DNA of 15,188 nt from an uncultured Desulfarculaceae bacterium (GCA_937908275.1 CALERA010000405.1:1-15188), one strand, 5' to 3'. Positions 1 to 7,287 are shown, counted from the first letter of the stretch. Notes: generated by a model not told the origin, from the sequence alone. Translations and numbers: made by a program.

Positions 1-142
1 CGTCCACGTCGCGCTGGTTGATGATGTTGACCAGGACCAGGGCCGCGCCCTGTTCGCTGGCCAGGGCGGCGGCGTAGCGCAGGGTGGCCGGGGAATAGTC
101 GGAAAAGTCGACCGCCACGAGTATCTTCTTGATCAGACCCAT
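1..142 (-). CDS. Universal stress protein (UspA family), N-terminal part only
   Basis: The ATG at 140-142 opens a frame reading MGLIKKILVAVDFSDYSP and on to the window edge, 47 residues. The first strand (KKILVAVDFSDYS) followed by an amphipathic helix (ATLRYAAALASEQGAALVLVNI) is the standard start of the UspA nucleotide-binding alpha/beta fold; the early Asp sits where ATP-binding Usp proteins contact adenine. A GGGAGGG Shine-Dalgarno sequence (150-156) lies seven bases before the ATG. The remainder, including the G-x2-G-x9-G-S/T phosphate-binding motif that separates ATP-binding from non-binding members, lies outside the window. Usp proteins are cytosolic and usually linked to stress or energy limitation; the exact role here cannot be inferred. 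Confidence 0.85.
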   Translation of the reverse strand, partial: MGLIKKILVAVDFSDYSPATLRYAAALASEQGAALVLVNIINQRDVD

Positions 143-194
143 GCTTCATCCCTCCCGCTTGGGGTCGCGCCTGTCGGTTTTCCCATCCCCACCG

Positions 195-200
195 AGTATA
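195..200 (-). promoter_or_regulatory. Possible -10 element for the universal stress gene
   Basis: The minus strand reads TATACT here, about 50 bases before the ATG of the universal stress gene and inside a local AT-richer patch. No convincing -35 hexamer lies 16-18 bases upstream (GCCAAG at 17), so this is only a candidate. Confidence 0.3.
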
Positions 201-232
201 GCAACAATCGGCAGGGGCTTGGCGGGGATTAA

Positions 233-276
233 GAGGCTGCTTCGTAGGCCAGAGGTTATTCGCAATGACGAGGAGG
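233..276. repeat. Dispersed repeat of the CGTCATTGCGA type, copy 1
   Basis: The plus strand reads GAGGCTGCTTCGT at the left end and TCGCAATGACGAGGAGG at the right. This resembles a dispersed intergenic repeat I remember from many bacterial genomes (GATTGCTTCGT ... CTCGCAATGACG). A second, differently degraded copy is at 3584-3616. The centre (about 246-259) departs from that form. It lies between the universal stress gene and repeat copy 1 of the hairpin family. Confidence 0.55.
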
Positions 277-301
277 CCGACGCCTCCCATCCCCTGCCCC
301 G

Positions 302-412
302 CGCCTTTCTTTTGGGAGGGGGGTGTGGGGGGCGGGGTCCCCAGCCAGCTTTGCTGGCTGGGGTGACGAAACCCTTTTCTTTGGGCACCAAAGAAAAGGA
401 TTCCCCCCACAT
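302..412 (-). repeat. Modular double-hairpin intergenic repeat, copy 1
   Basis: Three modules are visible. A G-rich box at 302-337 (CGCCTTTCTTTTGGGAGG, then GGGGTGTGGGG). Hairpin A at 339-363: perfect 11-bp stem CCCCAGCCAGC / GCTGGCTGGGG around TTT. Hairpin B at 373-399: perfect 12-bp stem CCTTTTCTTTGG / CCAAAGAAAAGG around a GCA triloop. A C-rich and pyrimidine-rich stretch (400-436) then runs to the stop codon of the kinase gene at 440. Read along that gene's transcript the order is purine tract, hairpin B, hairpin A, box. Related copies are at 12345-12428, 12519-12612 and 15091-15146. The position suggests a terminator or mRNA 3'-end element, but there is no clean U-run after the stems. 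Confidence 0.8.
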
Positions 413-439
413 CTTCTCCTCTCCTCCGCCCTTTCCTCC

Positions 440-1876
440 CTACGCCGCCGGGAGGATGACGCGGAAGGTGGAGCCCTGGCCGGGCTGGCTTTGGACCTCG
501 ATCCGGCCGTGGTTGGCCTCGACCAGTTTCTTGACGATGGGCAGGCCCAGGCCGGTGCCGACGATATGGCGGGTGTTGGCGTCCTTGACTCGGTAGAAGC
601 GCTTGAAGATATTGGCCAGGTCCTCGGCCGGGATGCCGAAGCCGGAGTCCTTGAACTCGATGACCAGTTCGGGGCCTTGCTGGCGGGCGATGATCTCCAC
701 CGCGCCCTTGGCCGGGGTGTACTTGATGGCGTTGCTGAGCAGGTTGATGAAGACCTGGTTCAGCTCGCCGGCCACGGCGCGCACCGGGGGCAGGGAGCCG
801 GCGGCTTCCAGGCGGGGGTGCATGCCCTTGGCCTCGGCCTGGGGGGCCAGGACGTCCAGGGCCTCGGCCAGCAGGGCGGGAACCTCCACCAGGGCGGGCT
901 CGTTGCGCTGGCCGGCCTCGATGCGCGAGAGGTCCAGCAGGTCGCGGCTCAGGCCCACGATGCCCTCGATGCGGCTGCGGGCGCGATCCAGGAGCTGGCG
1001 CTGGTCGGCGTTCAGGGGGCCGGCCAGGCCCTGGGCCAGGTTCTGGAGCTGGCCCAGGACCGAACCCAGGGGGCTGGCGATCTCGTGGGCCACGGTGGAG
1101 ACGAACTGGCTCTTGAGTTCGTCCAGCCGCCGCCAGCCGCTGACGTCGTCGAAGACCGCCACCGCGCCCATGAGGTGGCCGCGTCCGTCCAGGAAGGGCG
1201 CGCAGTTGACCTGCATGGTGCGGGGCTCGTCCTCGCCGGCCGGGGTGATGGCGCAGGCGGCGGTGACCGGCTCGGCCTGGGGACCGGCCAGGACCTGGCC
1301 CAGGGCCGCCACCACCTCGGGACAGGGCAGGACCTCCTCGGCCGGGCGCTGGTGGCAATCGCCCCCGCACTCCAGCAGGCGGCGCAGGGCGGGGTTGGCC
1401 AGGGCCACCCGGCCGGAGGCGTCCACCACCAGCACGCCGTTGGTCAGCTCCTGCACCAGGACCCGGTAGCGGCTCTTCTCGGTGGCCAGGTCCTCCAGGG
1501 TGCGCACCCGGCGCAGGGCGCGGTCCACCACCAGGCGCAGGTCCTGGGGGCGGAAGGGCTTGGCCAGGAAGTCGTCGGCCCCCAGCTTCATGGCCTCCAC
1601 GGCGCGGTCCATGGTGGCGTAGCCGGTGATGACCACCACCGCCAGGTCGGGATAGTCGCGGCGCAGGACGCCCAGGACCTCGGTGCCGTCCATCACCGGC
1701 ATCATCAGGTCCACCAGGATCAGGTCGGGCTTGTCCCTCTGGATCATCACCAGGCCCTGGCGGCCGTGGGCGGCCTCGCTGATGGCGTAGCCCTCCGGCT
1801 CCAGCACCCGGCGACAGGCCTGGCGGACCCGCTCCTCGTCATCGATGATCAGTATGCGTGCGTTTGGCAGGGTCAC
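440..1876 (-). CDS. Hybrid signalling protein: receiver - PAS-like - histidine kinase
   Basis: 478 residues, GTG start. Receiver domain at about 5-122: acidic pair D12/D13, phospho-acceptor D56 in LVDLMMP, T84 and K106. A PAS-like sensor region follows at about 135-248, with clustered cysteines C170, C174 and C185. The HisKA dimerisation helix carries H264 in TVAHEIASPLGS. HATPase_c has an N-box at N382, a G1 box DSGFG (410-414) and a GTGLG box (440-444). All residues for autophosphorylation and phosphotransfer are present. There is no transmembrane segment or DNA-binding domain, so it should be cytosolic. The GTG overlaps the TGA of the upstream kinase gene (GTGA), with AGGAGA seven bases before it, so translation is probably coupled. 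The two kinases likely form one phosphorelay, with this protein's receiver accepting phosphate from its neighbour or feeding back on itself. The signal and target are unknown. Confidence 0.9.
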   Translation of the reverse strand: MTLPNARILIIDDEERVRQACRRVLEPEGYAISEAAHGRQGLVMIQRDKPDLILVDLMMPVMDGTEVLGVLRRDYPDLAVVVITGYATMDRAVEAMKLGADDFLAKPFRPQDLRLVVDRALRRVRTLEDLATEKSRYRVLVQELTNGVLVVDASGRVALANPALRRLLECGGDCHQRPAEEVLPCPEVVAALGQVLAGPQAEPVTAACAITPAGEDEPRTMQVNCAPFLDGRGHLMGAVAVFDDVSGWRRLDELKSQFVSTVAHEIASPLGSVLGQLQNLAQGLAGPLNADQRQLLDRARSRIEGIVGLSRDLLDLSRIEAGQRNEPALVEVPALLAEALDVLAPQAEAKGMHPRLEAAGSLPPVRAVAGELNQVFINLLSNAIKYTPAKGAVEIIARQQGPELVIEFKDSGFGIPAEDLANIFKRFYRVKDANTRHIVGTGLGLPIVKKLVEANHGRIEVQSQPGQGSTFRVILPAA

Positions 1877-3435
1877 AGACCTATCTCCTGGATTTCACCG
1901 GCCTCTCCCGGCCGGTAGTGTCGGGCGTAATCGTTGAGCTCGGCGGCGGCCTCCTGGGGCAGGCGCACCCGGAAGGTGCTGCCGCCCGGTCCGGTCTCGG
2001 TGACGGCGATGTCGCCGCCGTGGCGGCTGATGACCCCATAGGCCACCGAGAGGCCCAGGCCGGTGCCCCGGCCCACCTCCTTGGTGGTGAAGAAGGGATC
2101 GAAGACCCGGGCCACGTCCTCGGGCCGGATGCCGCTGCCGCTGTCGCTGATCTCGGCCACCCGCAGGCCCTCGGGGTCCAGATAGGTGCGCACGGTCAGC
2201 TTGCCCCGGCGCTCCATGGCGTCCACGGCGTTGGTGATCAGGTTGATGAAGACCTGGCGCAGCAGGCGGGAATCGCCGTGGATGATCAGGGGTTGGGCGG
2301 CGTAGTCGCGCTCCACCCGGACGTGGAGGAACAGGGCGTCGTCGCGGATGAGGCGGAAGGCGTCCTCCACCACCTGGGACAGATCCAGCTCCTCCACCAC
2401 GATGGGGCTCTGGCGGCTGTAGTCCAGCAGGCCGCGCACGATGTCCCGGCAGCGCTGGGCGTCCTCCAGGATGGCGTCGAGATCGGCCTGGGCCGGGTGG
2501 GCGGACTCCAGGGACTCCTTGATCAGCTCGGCGTAGACCGTGATGCCGGTCAGGGGGTTGTTCAGCTCGTGGGCGATGCCGGCGGCCATGCGTCCCAGGC
2601 GGGCCAGCTTCTCGGAGTGGACCACCTGCATCCGGGCCTGGACCAGGTGGTCCTCCATCTTGAGGTAGTCGCGCAGGTCGGTGAGGATGCCCACGGTGCC
2701 GGCCGGCACCCCGCCGCGATAGACGAAGGAGGAGTTGATGCGCACCGGCACCTCCTCTCCGTCCTTGCTGTAGATGGTGGTGCGCACCCCCAGGGCCCGG
2801 CCGCCGTGCTCGGCCAGGAGCTGGCGCACCCGGCGCAGGTCCTCGTCCGGGGCGATGGTGCGCAGGCTGCGGCCGATCAGCTCGGCCGGGCGGTAGCCCA
2901 GGACCCGCTCCACGTTGCGGTTGACGAACTCGATGTTGCCGGCCAGGTCGGCGGCCACCACCACCCCCACCATGGAATCCAGCAGGCGGCCCAGGAACTC
3001 GTTGGTCTCGGTCAGGCTCTGCTCCAGGCGCTTGGCCTGGGTCACGTCGCTGATGGACTCCACCACCCCCACCACCTTGCCGTCCGGGGCCAGCAGGGGC
3101 GACAGGTGCACCTGCTCGTAGACCTGCTCCCCCCGGGCGTTGCGGTAGTGGTGCAGGTTCACGCAGCCGGTGCGGCCGGCCATGGCGTCGGCGAAACGGC
3201 ACTGGTCCGGGGGGCATTGCTGGGCGAAGCGGTGGAAGACCCAATAACAGGGCTGGCCGATGACCGCCTGGCGCTCCAGGCGGTAGTGCTCCAAAAAGCG
3301 CTGGTTGGCCTGGCGCACCACCATGCCCGGGTCCAGGACCAGGGTGGGGAAGGGCAGGCTCTCGAAGGCGGAGCGGTACCATGGGTCCTGGACCAGGCCA
3401 TCCAACGTGATATCGGCGGGTTGGTCGCGTTCCAC
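1873..3435 (-). CDS. PAS-PAS sensor histidine kinase (NtrB-like)
   Basis: 520 residues from the chosen GTG at 3433-3435. PAS 1 spans about 18-136 and carries cysteines C63, C74, C79 and C91; PAS 2 spans about 143-258. The HisKA motif GIAHELNNPLTGI has the phospho-acceptor at H289, a form typical of NtrB/HPK4-type kinases. The ATP-binding domain has N402, a DSGSG box from D431, and GRGTGLGL (455-462). There is no transmembrane segment, so a soluble sensor of an intracellular cue is likely. The frame stays open upstream to a TTG at 3561, but a good -10 hexamer at 3567-3572 would put the transcript start at about that TTG. The extra 42 residues are low-complexity, and GAGG precedes the GTG, so the shorter start is preferred. 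It overlaps the downstream receiver-kinase gene by four bases. Confidence 0.88.
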   Translation of the reverse strand: MERDQPADITLDGLVQDPWYRSAFESLPFPTLVLDPGMVVRQANQRFLEHYRLERQAVIGQPCYWVFHRFAQQCPPDQCRFADAMAGRTGCVNLHHYRNARGEQVYEQVHLSPLLAPDGKVVGVVESISDVTQAKRLEQSLTETNEFLGRLLDSMVGVVVAADLAGNIEFVNRNVERVLGYRPAELIGRSLRTIAPDEDLRRVRQLLAEHGGRALGVRTTIYSKDGEEVPVRINSSFVYRGGVPAGTVGILTDLRDYLKMEDHLVQARMQVVHSEKLARLGRMAAGIAHELNNPLTGITVYAELIKESLESAHPAQADLDAILEDAQRCRDIVRGLLDYSRQSPIVVEELDLSQVVEDAFRLIRDDALFLHVRVERDYAAQPLIIHGDSRLLRQVFINLITNAVDAMERRGKLTVRTYLDPEGLRVAEISDSGSGIRPEDVARVFDPFFTTKEVGRGTGLGLSVAYGVISRHGGDIAVTETGPGGSTFRVRLPQEAAAELNDYARHYRPGEAGEIQEIGL

Positions 3436-3566
3436 TGGTATCAGCCTCGCTTCCCGTTGGCGCGGGGTGCTGGTTCCGAAGGTCGCGTCAGCGCGTCGGC
3501 GTTCTGGGCTGCGGCCCGGGGGGGCATGGCGATGGCCTCCGCGGGCGTCACGGAGCAACAAGGTGA

Positions 3567-3595
3567 ATTATATAGAATAAATAGCGCTCCGTCGC
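3567..3595 (-). promoter_or_regulatory. Promoter for the two-kinase operon
   Basis: The minus strand has a perfect TATAAT at 3567-3572 and, 17 bases upstream, GCGACG (3590-3595), which keeps the GAC core of TTGACA. The start of transcription would fall near 3560, leaving a leader of about 125 bases before the GTG at 3435. The -35 lies inside the CGTCATTGCGA-type repeat (3584-3616), so the repeat may have supplied part of the promoter. Confidence 0.5.
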
Positions 3596-3616
3596 TATCG
3601 CTCCTCGTAATGACGA
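3584..3616. repeat. Dispersed repeat of the CGTCATTGCGA type, copy 2
   Basis: The plus strand contains GCGCTCCGTCGCTATCG followed by CTCCTCGTAATGACGA, a close match to the same repeat type as 233-276. On the minus strand it contains the small hairpin CTCGT-CATT-ACGAG and a second one, ATAGCG-ACGGAG-CGCTAT, followed by an AT-rich stretch. It fills the gap between the ACT-module gene and the kinase promoter. Confidence 0.6.
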
Positions 3617-3642
3617 GCCGGGGACGCCGCCAGGCCAGGCCC

Positions 3643-4662
3643 CTAGCCCGGGGCGCAGAAGCGCCGCCCCAGGGCGGTCAGGGCCTCGGCGGCCTGGTCC
3701 GGCTCCAGGACCAGGAACAGTGAGTGCACCACCCCGGCCAGGCTCAGGGGAGTCAGGCCGGCCTCGGCCAGGCAGGCCAGGGCGGCGGCGGCGATGCCGT
3801 GGCGGTCGCCGAAATGCGGCCCCTGGAGGTGGACCAGGCTGGCGGGCCGGGGCGGGTGGGCCAAGCCGATGCCGCAGCGCTCCAGGCCCTGGACCAGCGC
3901 CGGGGCCTCTTCCGCCGCCAGGCAGGCGGCCAGCTCCAGGCCCCCGTCTCCCAGGCGCAATTGCACATGCAGGGGCCGGGGGCAGACCTCCAGGGCCTGG
4001 GCCGCGGCCAGGGCGCGGGCCAGATCCGGGCCGGCGCAGGCCGCCGTAAGCCAGACCAGGCCGGGCTGGGCCTGGAGGCCGTAGGTGCGAATGGGGTCCT
4101 CGCGGTAGACCGCGATGGTCTCCGGCTGGTGATGGCGGGGGGTGGCGGGGGGCTCCTGGCCGGGCCGCACCTGCACCACCCGCACCTGCTGGGCCGTGGG
4201 CCGCACCCCCGGGGGCAGGGTCGCCAGGGGCTCCAGGGCGGCCAGGGCCGCCGTTAGCTCCGCGTTGGGCAGCACCAGCACCGCCGCCGAGGGCGAGGTG
4301 AGCATCAGCTCCGGGTGCAGGCCGGCCGCCAAGAGTCCCGCGCCCAGCCGCCAGGCCAGGGCCAGGCCCTGGCCCAGGGGATAGGCGGTCAGGGCGGCGA
4401 AGGGTCCCGCCAGGCGGGGCGGGGGCAGGTCCAACTCCCTGGCCCAGGCCCCGGCCAGCTCCCCGGCTGGCTCGGCCTGGTCCTGGTCCAGGAAAAAAAA
4501 CAACCCGCCCCCGGCGGCCGAGACGGTCGCCAGGGCCAGGTTGATGGCGCCCTGGTCCAGGGCCCGGGCCAGCCGGGCGGCGTCCCGGCCGGAAACAGCG
4601 GGACCCCGGAGCCGGTGCAGGCCCTCGCAAAAGCGCAACCCCGCCAGGGTCAAAGGCTGCAT
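3643..4662 (-). CDS. Tandem ACT-module protein, function unknown
   Basis: 339 residues, ATG start. It reads as four successive beta-alpha-beta-beta-alpha-beta units at about 16-75, 83-145, 182-263 and 273-337. The last (GPHFGDRHGIAAAALACLAE, then AGLTPLSL and LFLVLEPDQAAEALTAL) resembles an aspartokinase regulatory ACT domain, and the first (GPAVSGRDAARLARALDQ then INLALATVSA, FFFLDQDQA) has the same layout. Unit 3 is the weakest match. No kinase or other catalytic domain, signal peptide or transmembrane segment is visible. ACT domains commonly bind amino acids or other small ligands, so a free-standing ligand sensor is an inference. The gene lies 14 bases after the response regulator stop and probably shares its promoter. 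The ribosome-binding site is weak (CGGACGG), which fits translation following its neighbour. Very Ala/Leu/Gly-rich composition lowers the certainty of the fold call. Confidence 0.6.
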   Translation of the reverse strand: MQPLTLAGLRFCEGLHRLRGPAVSGRDAARLARALDQGAINLALATVSAAGGGLFFFLDQDQAEPAGELAGAWARELDLPPPRLAGPFAALTAYPLGQGLALAWRLGAGLLAAGLHPELMLTSPSAAVLVLPNAELTAALAALEPLATLPPGVRPTAQQVRVVQVRPGQEPPATPRHHQPETIAVYREDPIRTYGLQAQPGLVWLTAACAGPDLARALAAAQALEVCPRPLHVQLRLGDGGLELAACLAAEEAPALVQGLERCGIGLAHPPRPASLVHLQGPHFGDRHGIAAAALACLAEAGLTPLSLAGVVHSLFLVLEPDQAAEALTALGRRFCAPG

Positions 4663-4676
4663 GGGCCGTCCGGGCC

Positions 4677-5060
4677 CTAGGCGGTCAACTCCTGGACCAT
4701 GCCGGCCAGTTTGTCCAGGTCCACCGGCTTGGCGATGTAGTCGTCGGCCAGGAGTTTCATGCCTTCCTGGTGGCTGTAGGTGGTGTTGGGCACCGCCGCG
4801 CCCACCGCGGTGAGCATGATCACCGGGATGTCCTTCCAGGCGGCGTCCTTCTTCAGCTCGTCACAGACCTCGTAGCCATCCTTGCGCGGCATCATCACGT
4901 CCAGCACGATGAGGTCGGGCCGGCGGCTCTTGATGGATTCCCAGGCCTCCACGCCGTCATAAGCCTTGCCGATAGCGAAGCCCTTGGCGGTCAGGTTCAT
5001 GGCCACGGCTTCCACCAAATCGGGGTCGTCGTCCACGATAAGCACGTACTTTTGGGACAT
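4677..5060 (-). CDS. Single-domain response regulator (CheY/Spo0F type)
   Basis: 127 residues that form a receiver domain only: acidic D10, D11 and D12, phospho-acceptor D54 in IVLDVMMP, T84, and K111 in YIAKP. The loop after T84 is long (about 86-105, with NTTYSHQEGMKLLADD), a form I associate with receivers from sulfate-reducing Desulfobacterota. There is no output domain, so it should act by protein contact or as a phosphorelay intermediate. The ATG at 5058-5060 has GGGAGA six bases upstream. It is first in a probable two-gene unit with the ACT-module gene and is driven by the promoter at 5148-5176. The two histidine kinases further along the strand are obvious candidate partners, though proximity is the only evidence. 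Confidence 0.93.
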   Translation of the reverse strand: MSQKYVLIVDDDPDLVEAVAMNLTAKGFAIGKAYDGVEAWESIKSRRPDLIVLDVMMPRKDGYEVCDELKKDAAWKDIPVIMLTAVGAAVPNTTYSHQEGMKLLADDYIAKPVDLDKLAGMVQELTA

Positions 5061-5147
5061 TGCCGTTCTCCCTTGCTAGACGCAACGCAATCCGTTCCGG
5101 TGCTGGCATCTTTCGCCGCCGCCGCCGGCCCACCCCATGCCGAGTTG

Positions 5148-5176
5148 AGCATAACCTCTACTGCGACGCAGGTCAA
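5148..5176 (-). promoter_or_regulatory. Sigma-70-type promoter for the response regulator gene
   Basis: The minus strand has TTGACC (5171-5176), a 17-base spacer and TATGCT (5148-5153), a good match to the vegetative consensus. Transcription would start near 5141, giving a leader of about 80 bases. It lies in the 154-base gap after metF, so the signalling genes can be expressed independently of the metabolic operon. Confidence 0.65.
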
Positions 5177-5214
5177 TCATGGGCCGGCGGTGGCGACCGG
5201 GCAAGCGGGCTTTT

Positions 5215-6138
5215 CTAGACCTGGGGCCTGGGCAGCAGGCCAGCGCGCTCCAGGATCTCCGGGGCGCGGTGCTCCCACTCGATGGCCATCAGGTGGATGC
5301 CGGCCACGCCGGGGATCTCCTTCATCTCGGCGATCTGCTCGATGCAGAGCTTGATGCCCTCCTCGGCCTGGGCCTCCTTGGGCGCGCCGGCGATGCGCTT
5401 GACGATCTCGTCGGGCACGGTCATGCCCGGCACCTTGTTGGCCATGTACTTGGCCATGCCGCCGCTCTTGAGCGGAGTCACGCCGGCCAGGATGTAGCAC
5501 TTCTCGGTCAGGCCCATGTCGTGGGCCTGGTGCATGTACTCCTTGAAGCGCTTCATGTCGTAGATGCACTGGGTCTGCACGAAGTCGGCCCCGGCCGCGA
5601 TCTTCTTGGCCAGGCGCAGCACCCGCAGCTCCTGGGGATCGCCGAAGGGGTTGGCCGCCGCGCCGATGAACATCTTGGGCGGGTTGCTGATCTCGGCCCC
5701 GCCCTGGAACAGGCCGGCGTCGCACATCTGGCGCACCATGGCCACCAGCTGGATGCTGTCGATGTCGTGCACGTTGGCGGCCATGGGGTGGTCGCCGAAG
5801 CGGGGATGGTCGCCGGACAGGCAGAGCATGGTGTTCAGGCCCAGGGCGTAGGCGCCCAGGATGTCGCTCTGCATGGCCAGGCGGTTGCGGTCGCGGCAGA
5901 CCATCTGGTAGTTGGGCTCCAGGCCCATCTGCTTGACGATCAGGCTGGCGGCCCAGGAGCTCATGCGCACCATGGCGGTCTGGTTGTCGGTGATGTTCAC
6001 CGCGTCGACCTTGCCCACCAGGTGGCCGGCTTTCTTGCGCACGGCCTCGGCGTCGGTGCCCCGCGGCGGACCCACCTCGCCGGTGGCGGCGAAATGACCG
6101 GCGGCCAGGACTTTCTCGAGATTGCTGGTCGTCTTCAT
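5215..6138 (-). CDS. metF: Methylenetetrahydrofolate reductase, MetV-dependent type
   Basis: 307 residues. It interconverts methylene- and methyl-tetrahydrofolate, the last folate step of the Wood-Ljungdahl methyl branch, and may run oxidatively in a sulfate reducer. TIM-barrel landmarks are present: catalytic Glu E21 in ATGEVGPP (E28 of the E. coli enzyme), the flavin-contacting Asp D110 in LSGDHP, Q190 in VQTQCIYD (equivalent to the E. coli substrate Gln), and the strand/loop MVCRDRNR (79-86). The C-terminal motif IEWEHRAPEIL (286-296) recurs in the paralogue at 10376-11248. The ATG overlaps the TGA of metV (ATGA) and is preceded by GGGAGGA, so the two are translationally coupled. It is the last gene of the operon. 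The frame stays open further upstream, but that part lies within metV and has no family similarity. Confidence 0.93.
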   Translation of the reverse strand: MKTTSNLEKVLAAGHFAATGEVGPPRGTDAEAVRKKAGHLVGKVDAVNITDNQTAMVRMSSWAASLIVKQMGLEPNYQMVCRDRNRLAMQSDILGAYALGLNTMLCLSGDHPRFGDHPMAANVHDIDSIQLVAMVRQMCDAGLFQGGAEISNPPKMFIGAAANPFGDPQELRVLRLAKKIAAGADFVQTQCIYDMKRFKEYMHQAHDMGLTEKCYILAGVTPLKSGGMAKYMANKVPGMTVPDEIVKRIAGAPKEAQAEEGIKLCIEQIAEMKEIPGVAGIHLMAIEWEHRAPEILERAGLLPRPQV

Positions 6139-6803
6139 GACAGAAGGTCCTCCCTCACGATGCGCCGGGGGCCGCCGTCCTTGGCCGAACGCCAATCCTT
6201 GGCGGGCATGATCTCGGAATACAGGTCGGTGCGGCCCAGGGCCTTCAGGCGATCCCAGATCAACTGCCAGGCGCAGTCCACCCCGGGATCGATCTCGCAC
6301 TTGCCCTTGGTGCTGCCGCCGCAGGGGCCGTTGAAGATGCGCTTAGAACAGCGGGCCACCGGGCAGATGCCGCCGGTGCGGCCCAGGACGCACTCGCCGC
6401 AGCCGGCGCAGCGCTCGGCCCAGACGCCCTGGCGCTCGCTGGCCCCCATGAACATGGTGTTGACCATGGGGAAGACCGGCTTGTCCTTGTAGCGGCCGGC
6501 CACGGTCTGCACGCCGCAGCCGCAGGCCATGGAGAAGACCGCGTCGTACTGGTCGATGGTCTGGGCGATCTCCTCGACGTACTCCGGATCGCACTGGCGC
6601 TCCAGGGTCTGCTCGACGATGTCCAGCTTCTTGCCTTCCTTCAGGAAAGCCATGGACAGGGCCGAAGCCAGGATGCCCACTTCCTTGCGGCCGCCGGCGT
6701 AGCAGACGGTCACGCACTCGTTACACCCCAGGAGCAGCACGCGGCTGTACGGCGCCGCGAAGCCCATGATCTCTTCCAGGGGTTTTCTGACCGCAGTTAT
6801 CAT
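6135..6803 (-). CDS. metV: MetV, cysteine-rich partner of methylenetetrahydrofolate reductase
   Basis: 222 residues with fourteen or more cysteines: C27, C30 and C34 (GCNECVTVCYAGG), C71, C94/C96 (ACGCG), C132/C135/C138 (CAGCGEC), C147, C152, C161 (GPCGGS), C169 and C177. This is the pattern of the MTHFR C-terminal/MetV family, the zinc and iron-sulfur subunit that forms a heteromer with MetF in acetogens and delivers electrons to the MetF flavin. It is cytosolic, with no signal peptide. It follows mvhD after a 51-base gap that holds a strong hairpin (6825-6852), and overlaps metF by four bases. The order mvhD-metV-metF directly links the reductase to an Hdr-type electron-transfer module. Confidence 0.92.
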   Translation of the reverse strand: MITAVRKPLEEIMGFAAPYSRVLLLGCNECVTVCYAGGRKEVGILASALSMAFLKEGKKLDIVEQTLERQCDPEYVEEIAQTIDQYDAVFSMACGCGVQTVAGRYKDKPVFPMVNTMFMGASERQGVWAERCAGCGECVLGRTGGICPVARCSKRIFNGPCGGSTKGKCEIDPGVDCAWQLIWDRLKALGRTDLYSEIMPAKDWRSAKDGGPRRIVREDLLS

Positions 6804-6824
6804 CTTTCTGTCATCCCTTCTCAG

Positions 6825-6852
6825 GGCCGTCCGGCGCGCATGGCCGGCGGCC
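6825..6852 (-). other. Strong intercistronic hairpin between mvhD and metV
   Basis: On the transcript, GGCCG-CCGGC pairs with GCCGG-A-CGGCC around a seven-base loop: ten GC-only or GC-rich pairs with a single bulged A. It fills most of the 51-base gap. No U-run follows on the minus strand, so it is not an intrinsic terminator. It could be a processing or stability element that sets different levels for the Hdr part and the reductase part. Confidence 0.55.
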
Positions 6853-6855
6853 GGG

Positions 6856-7287
6856 TCAGGCCGCCGCCTTCCCAGCCCCCAACTTCACCGGGTTGGGGCC
6901 CAGGTTGCGGATCTTCTCCGTGAACTCGTTGGCGACCTGGGCGAAGACGTTGCCCTGGCCGGCGCTCATGAAGGTCATCATCACCCGCTCCCCGCCGACG
7001 CCGATCTCCTCCAGCAGGCGGGAGACGTAGCCCACCCGCTGCTGGGCCCGCAGGTTGCCGTTCTTGTAGTGGCAATCGCCCAGGTAGCAGCCGGCCACCA
7101 GGACCCCGTCCGCGCCCTTTTGCAGGGCGCGCATCAGGTGCAGGGTGTCCACCTTGCCGGTGCAGGGCACCCGGATGATCTTGACGTTGGGGGGATAGCT
7201 CATCCCCAGGCTTCCGGCCATGTCCGCCGCGGTGTACGCGCAGTACTCGCAGGCGAAGGCCACGATGATGGGTTCGAAATCACTCAT
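6856..7287 (-). CDS. mvhD: MvhD/FlpD-type iron-sulfur electron-transfer subunit
   Basis: 143 residues. Five conserved cysteines, C13 and C16 (ACEYCAY), C42 (RVPCTGKVD), C67 and C72 (AGCYLGDCHY), are the hallmark of the MvhD family, whose members carry a [2Fe-2S] cluster and pass electrons from a hydrogenase or dehydrogenase to HdrA. The ATG overlaps the HdrA stop by one base (TGATG), and AAGGAG lies seven bases upstream, so HdrA and MvhD are co-translated and presumably bound in one complex. The length is normal for the family. No hydrogenase or formate dehydrogenase partner is encoded in the window, so the upstream electron donor is unknown. Confidence 0.93.
   Translation of the reverse strand: MSDFEPIIVAFACEYCAYTAADMAGSLGMSYPPNVKIIRVPCTGKVDTLHLMRALQKGADGVLVAGCYLGDCHYKNGNLRAQQRVGYVSRLLEEIGVGGERVMMTFMSAGQGNVFAQVANEFTEKIRNLGPNPVKLGAGKAAA

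Noticed and set aside
323..1918. Plus-strand open frame of 531 codons opposite the receiver-kinase gene
   Set aside because: Its low-complexity translation (runs of G, Q, H, A) is typical of a GC-rich shadow frame. Its first part is simply translated repeat copy 1.
3436..3561. Longer start (TTG at 3561) for the PAS-PAS kinase
   Set aside because: The TATAAT at 3567-3572 would place the transcript start at about the TTG. The added residues are low-complexity, and there is no good ribosome-binding site.
5177..5217. Intrinsic terminator after metF
   Set aside because: The GC-rich bases here do not form a clean stem followed by a T-run on the minus strand.
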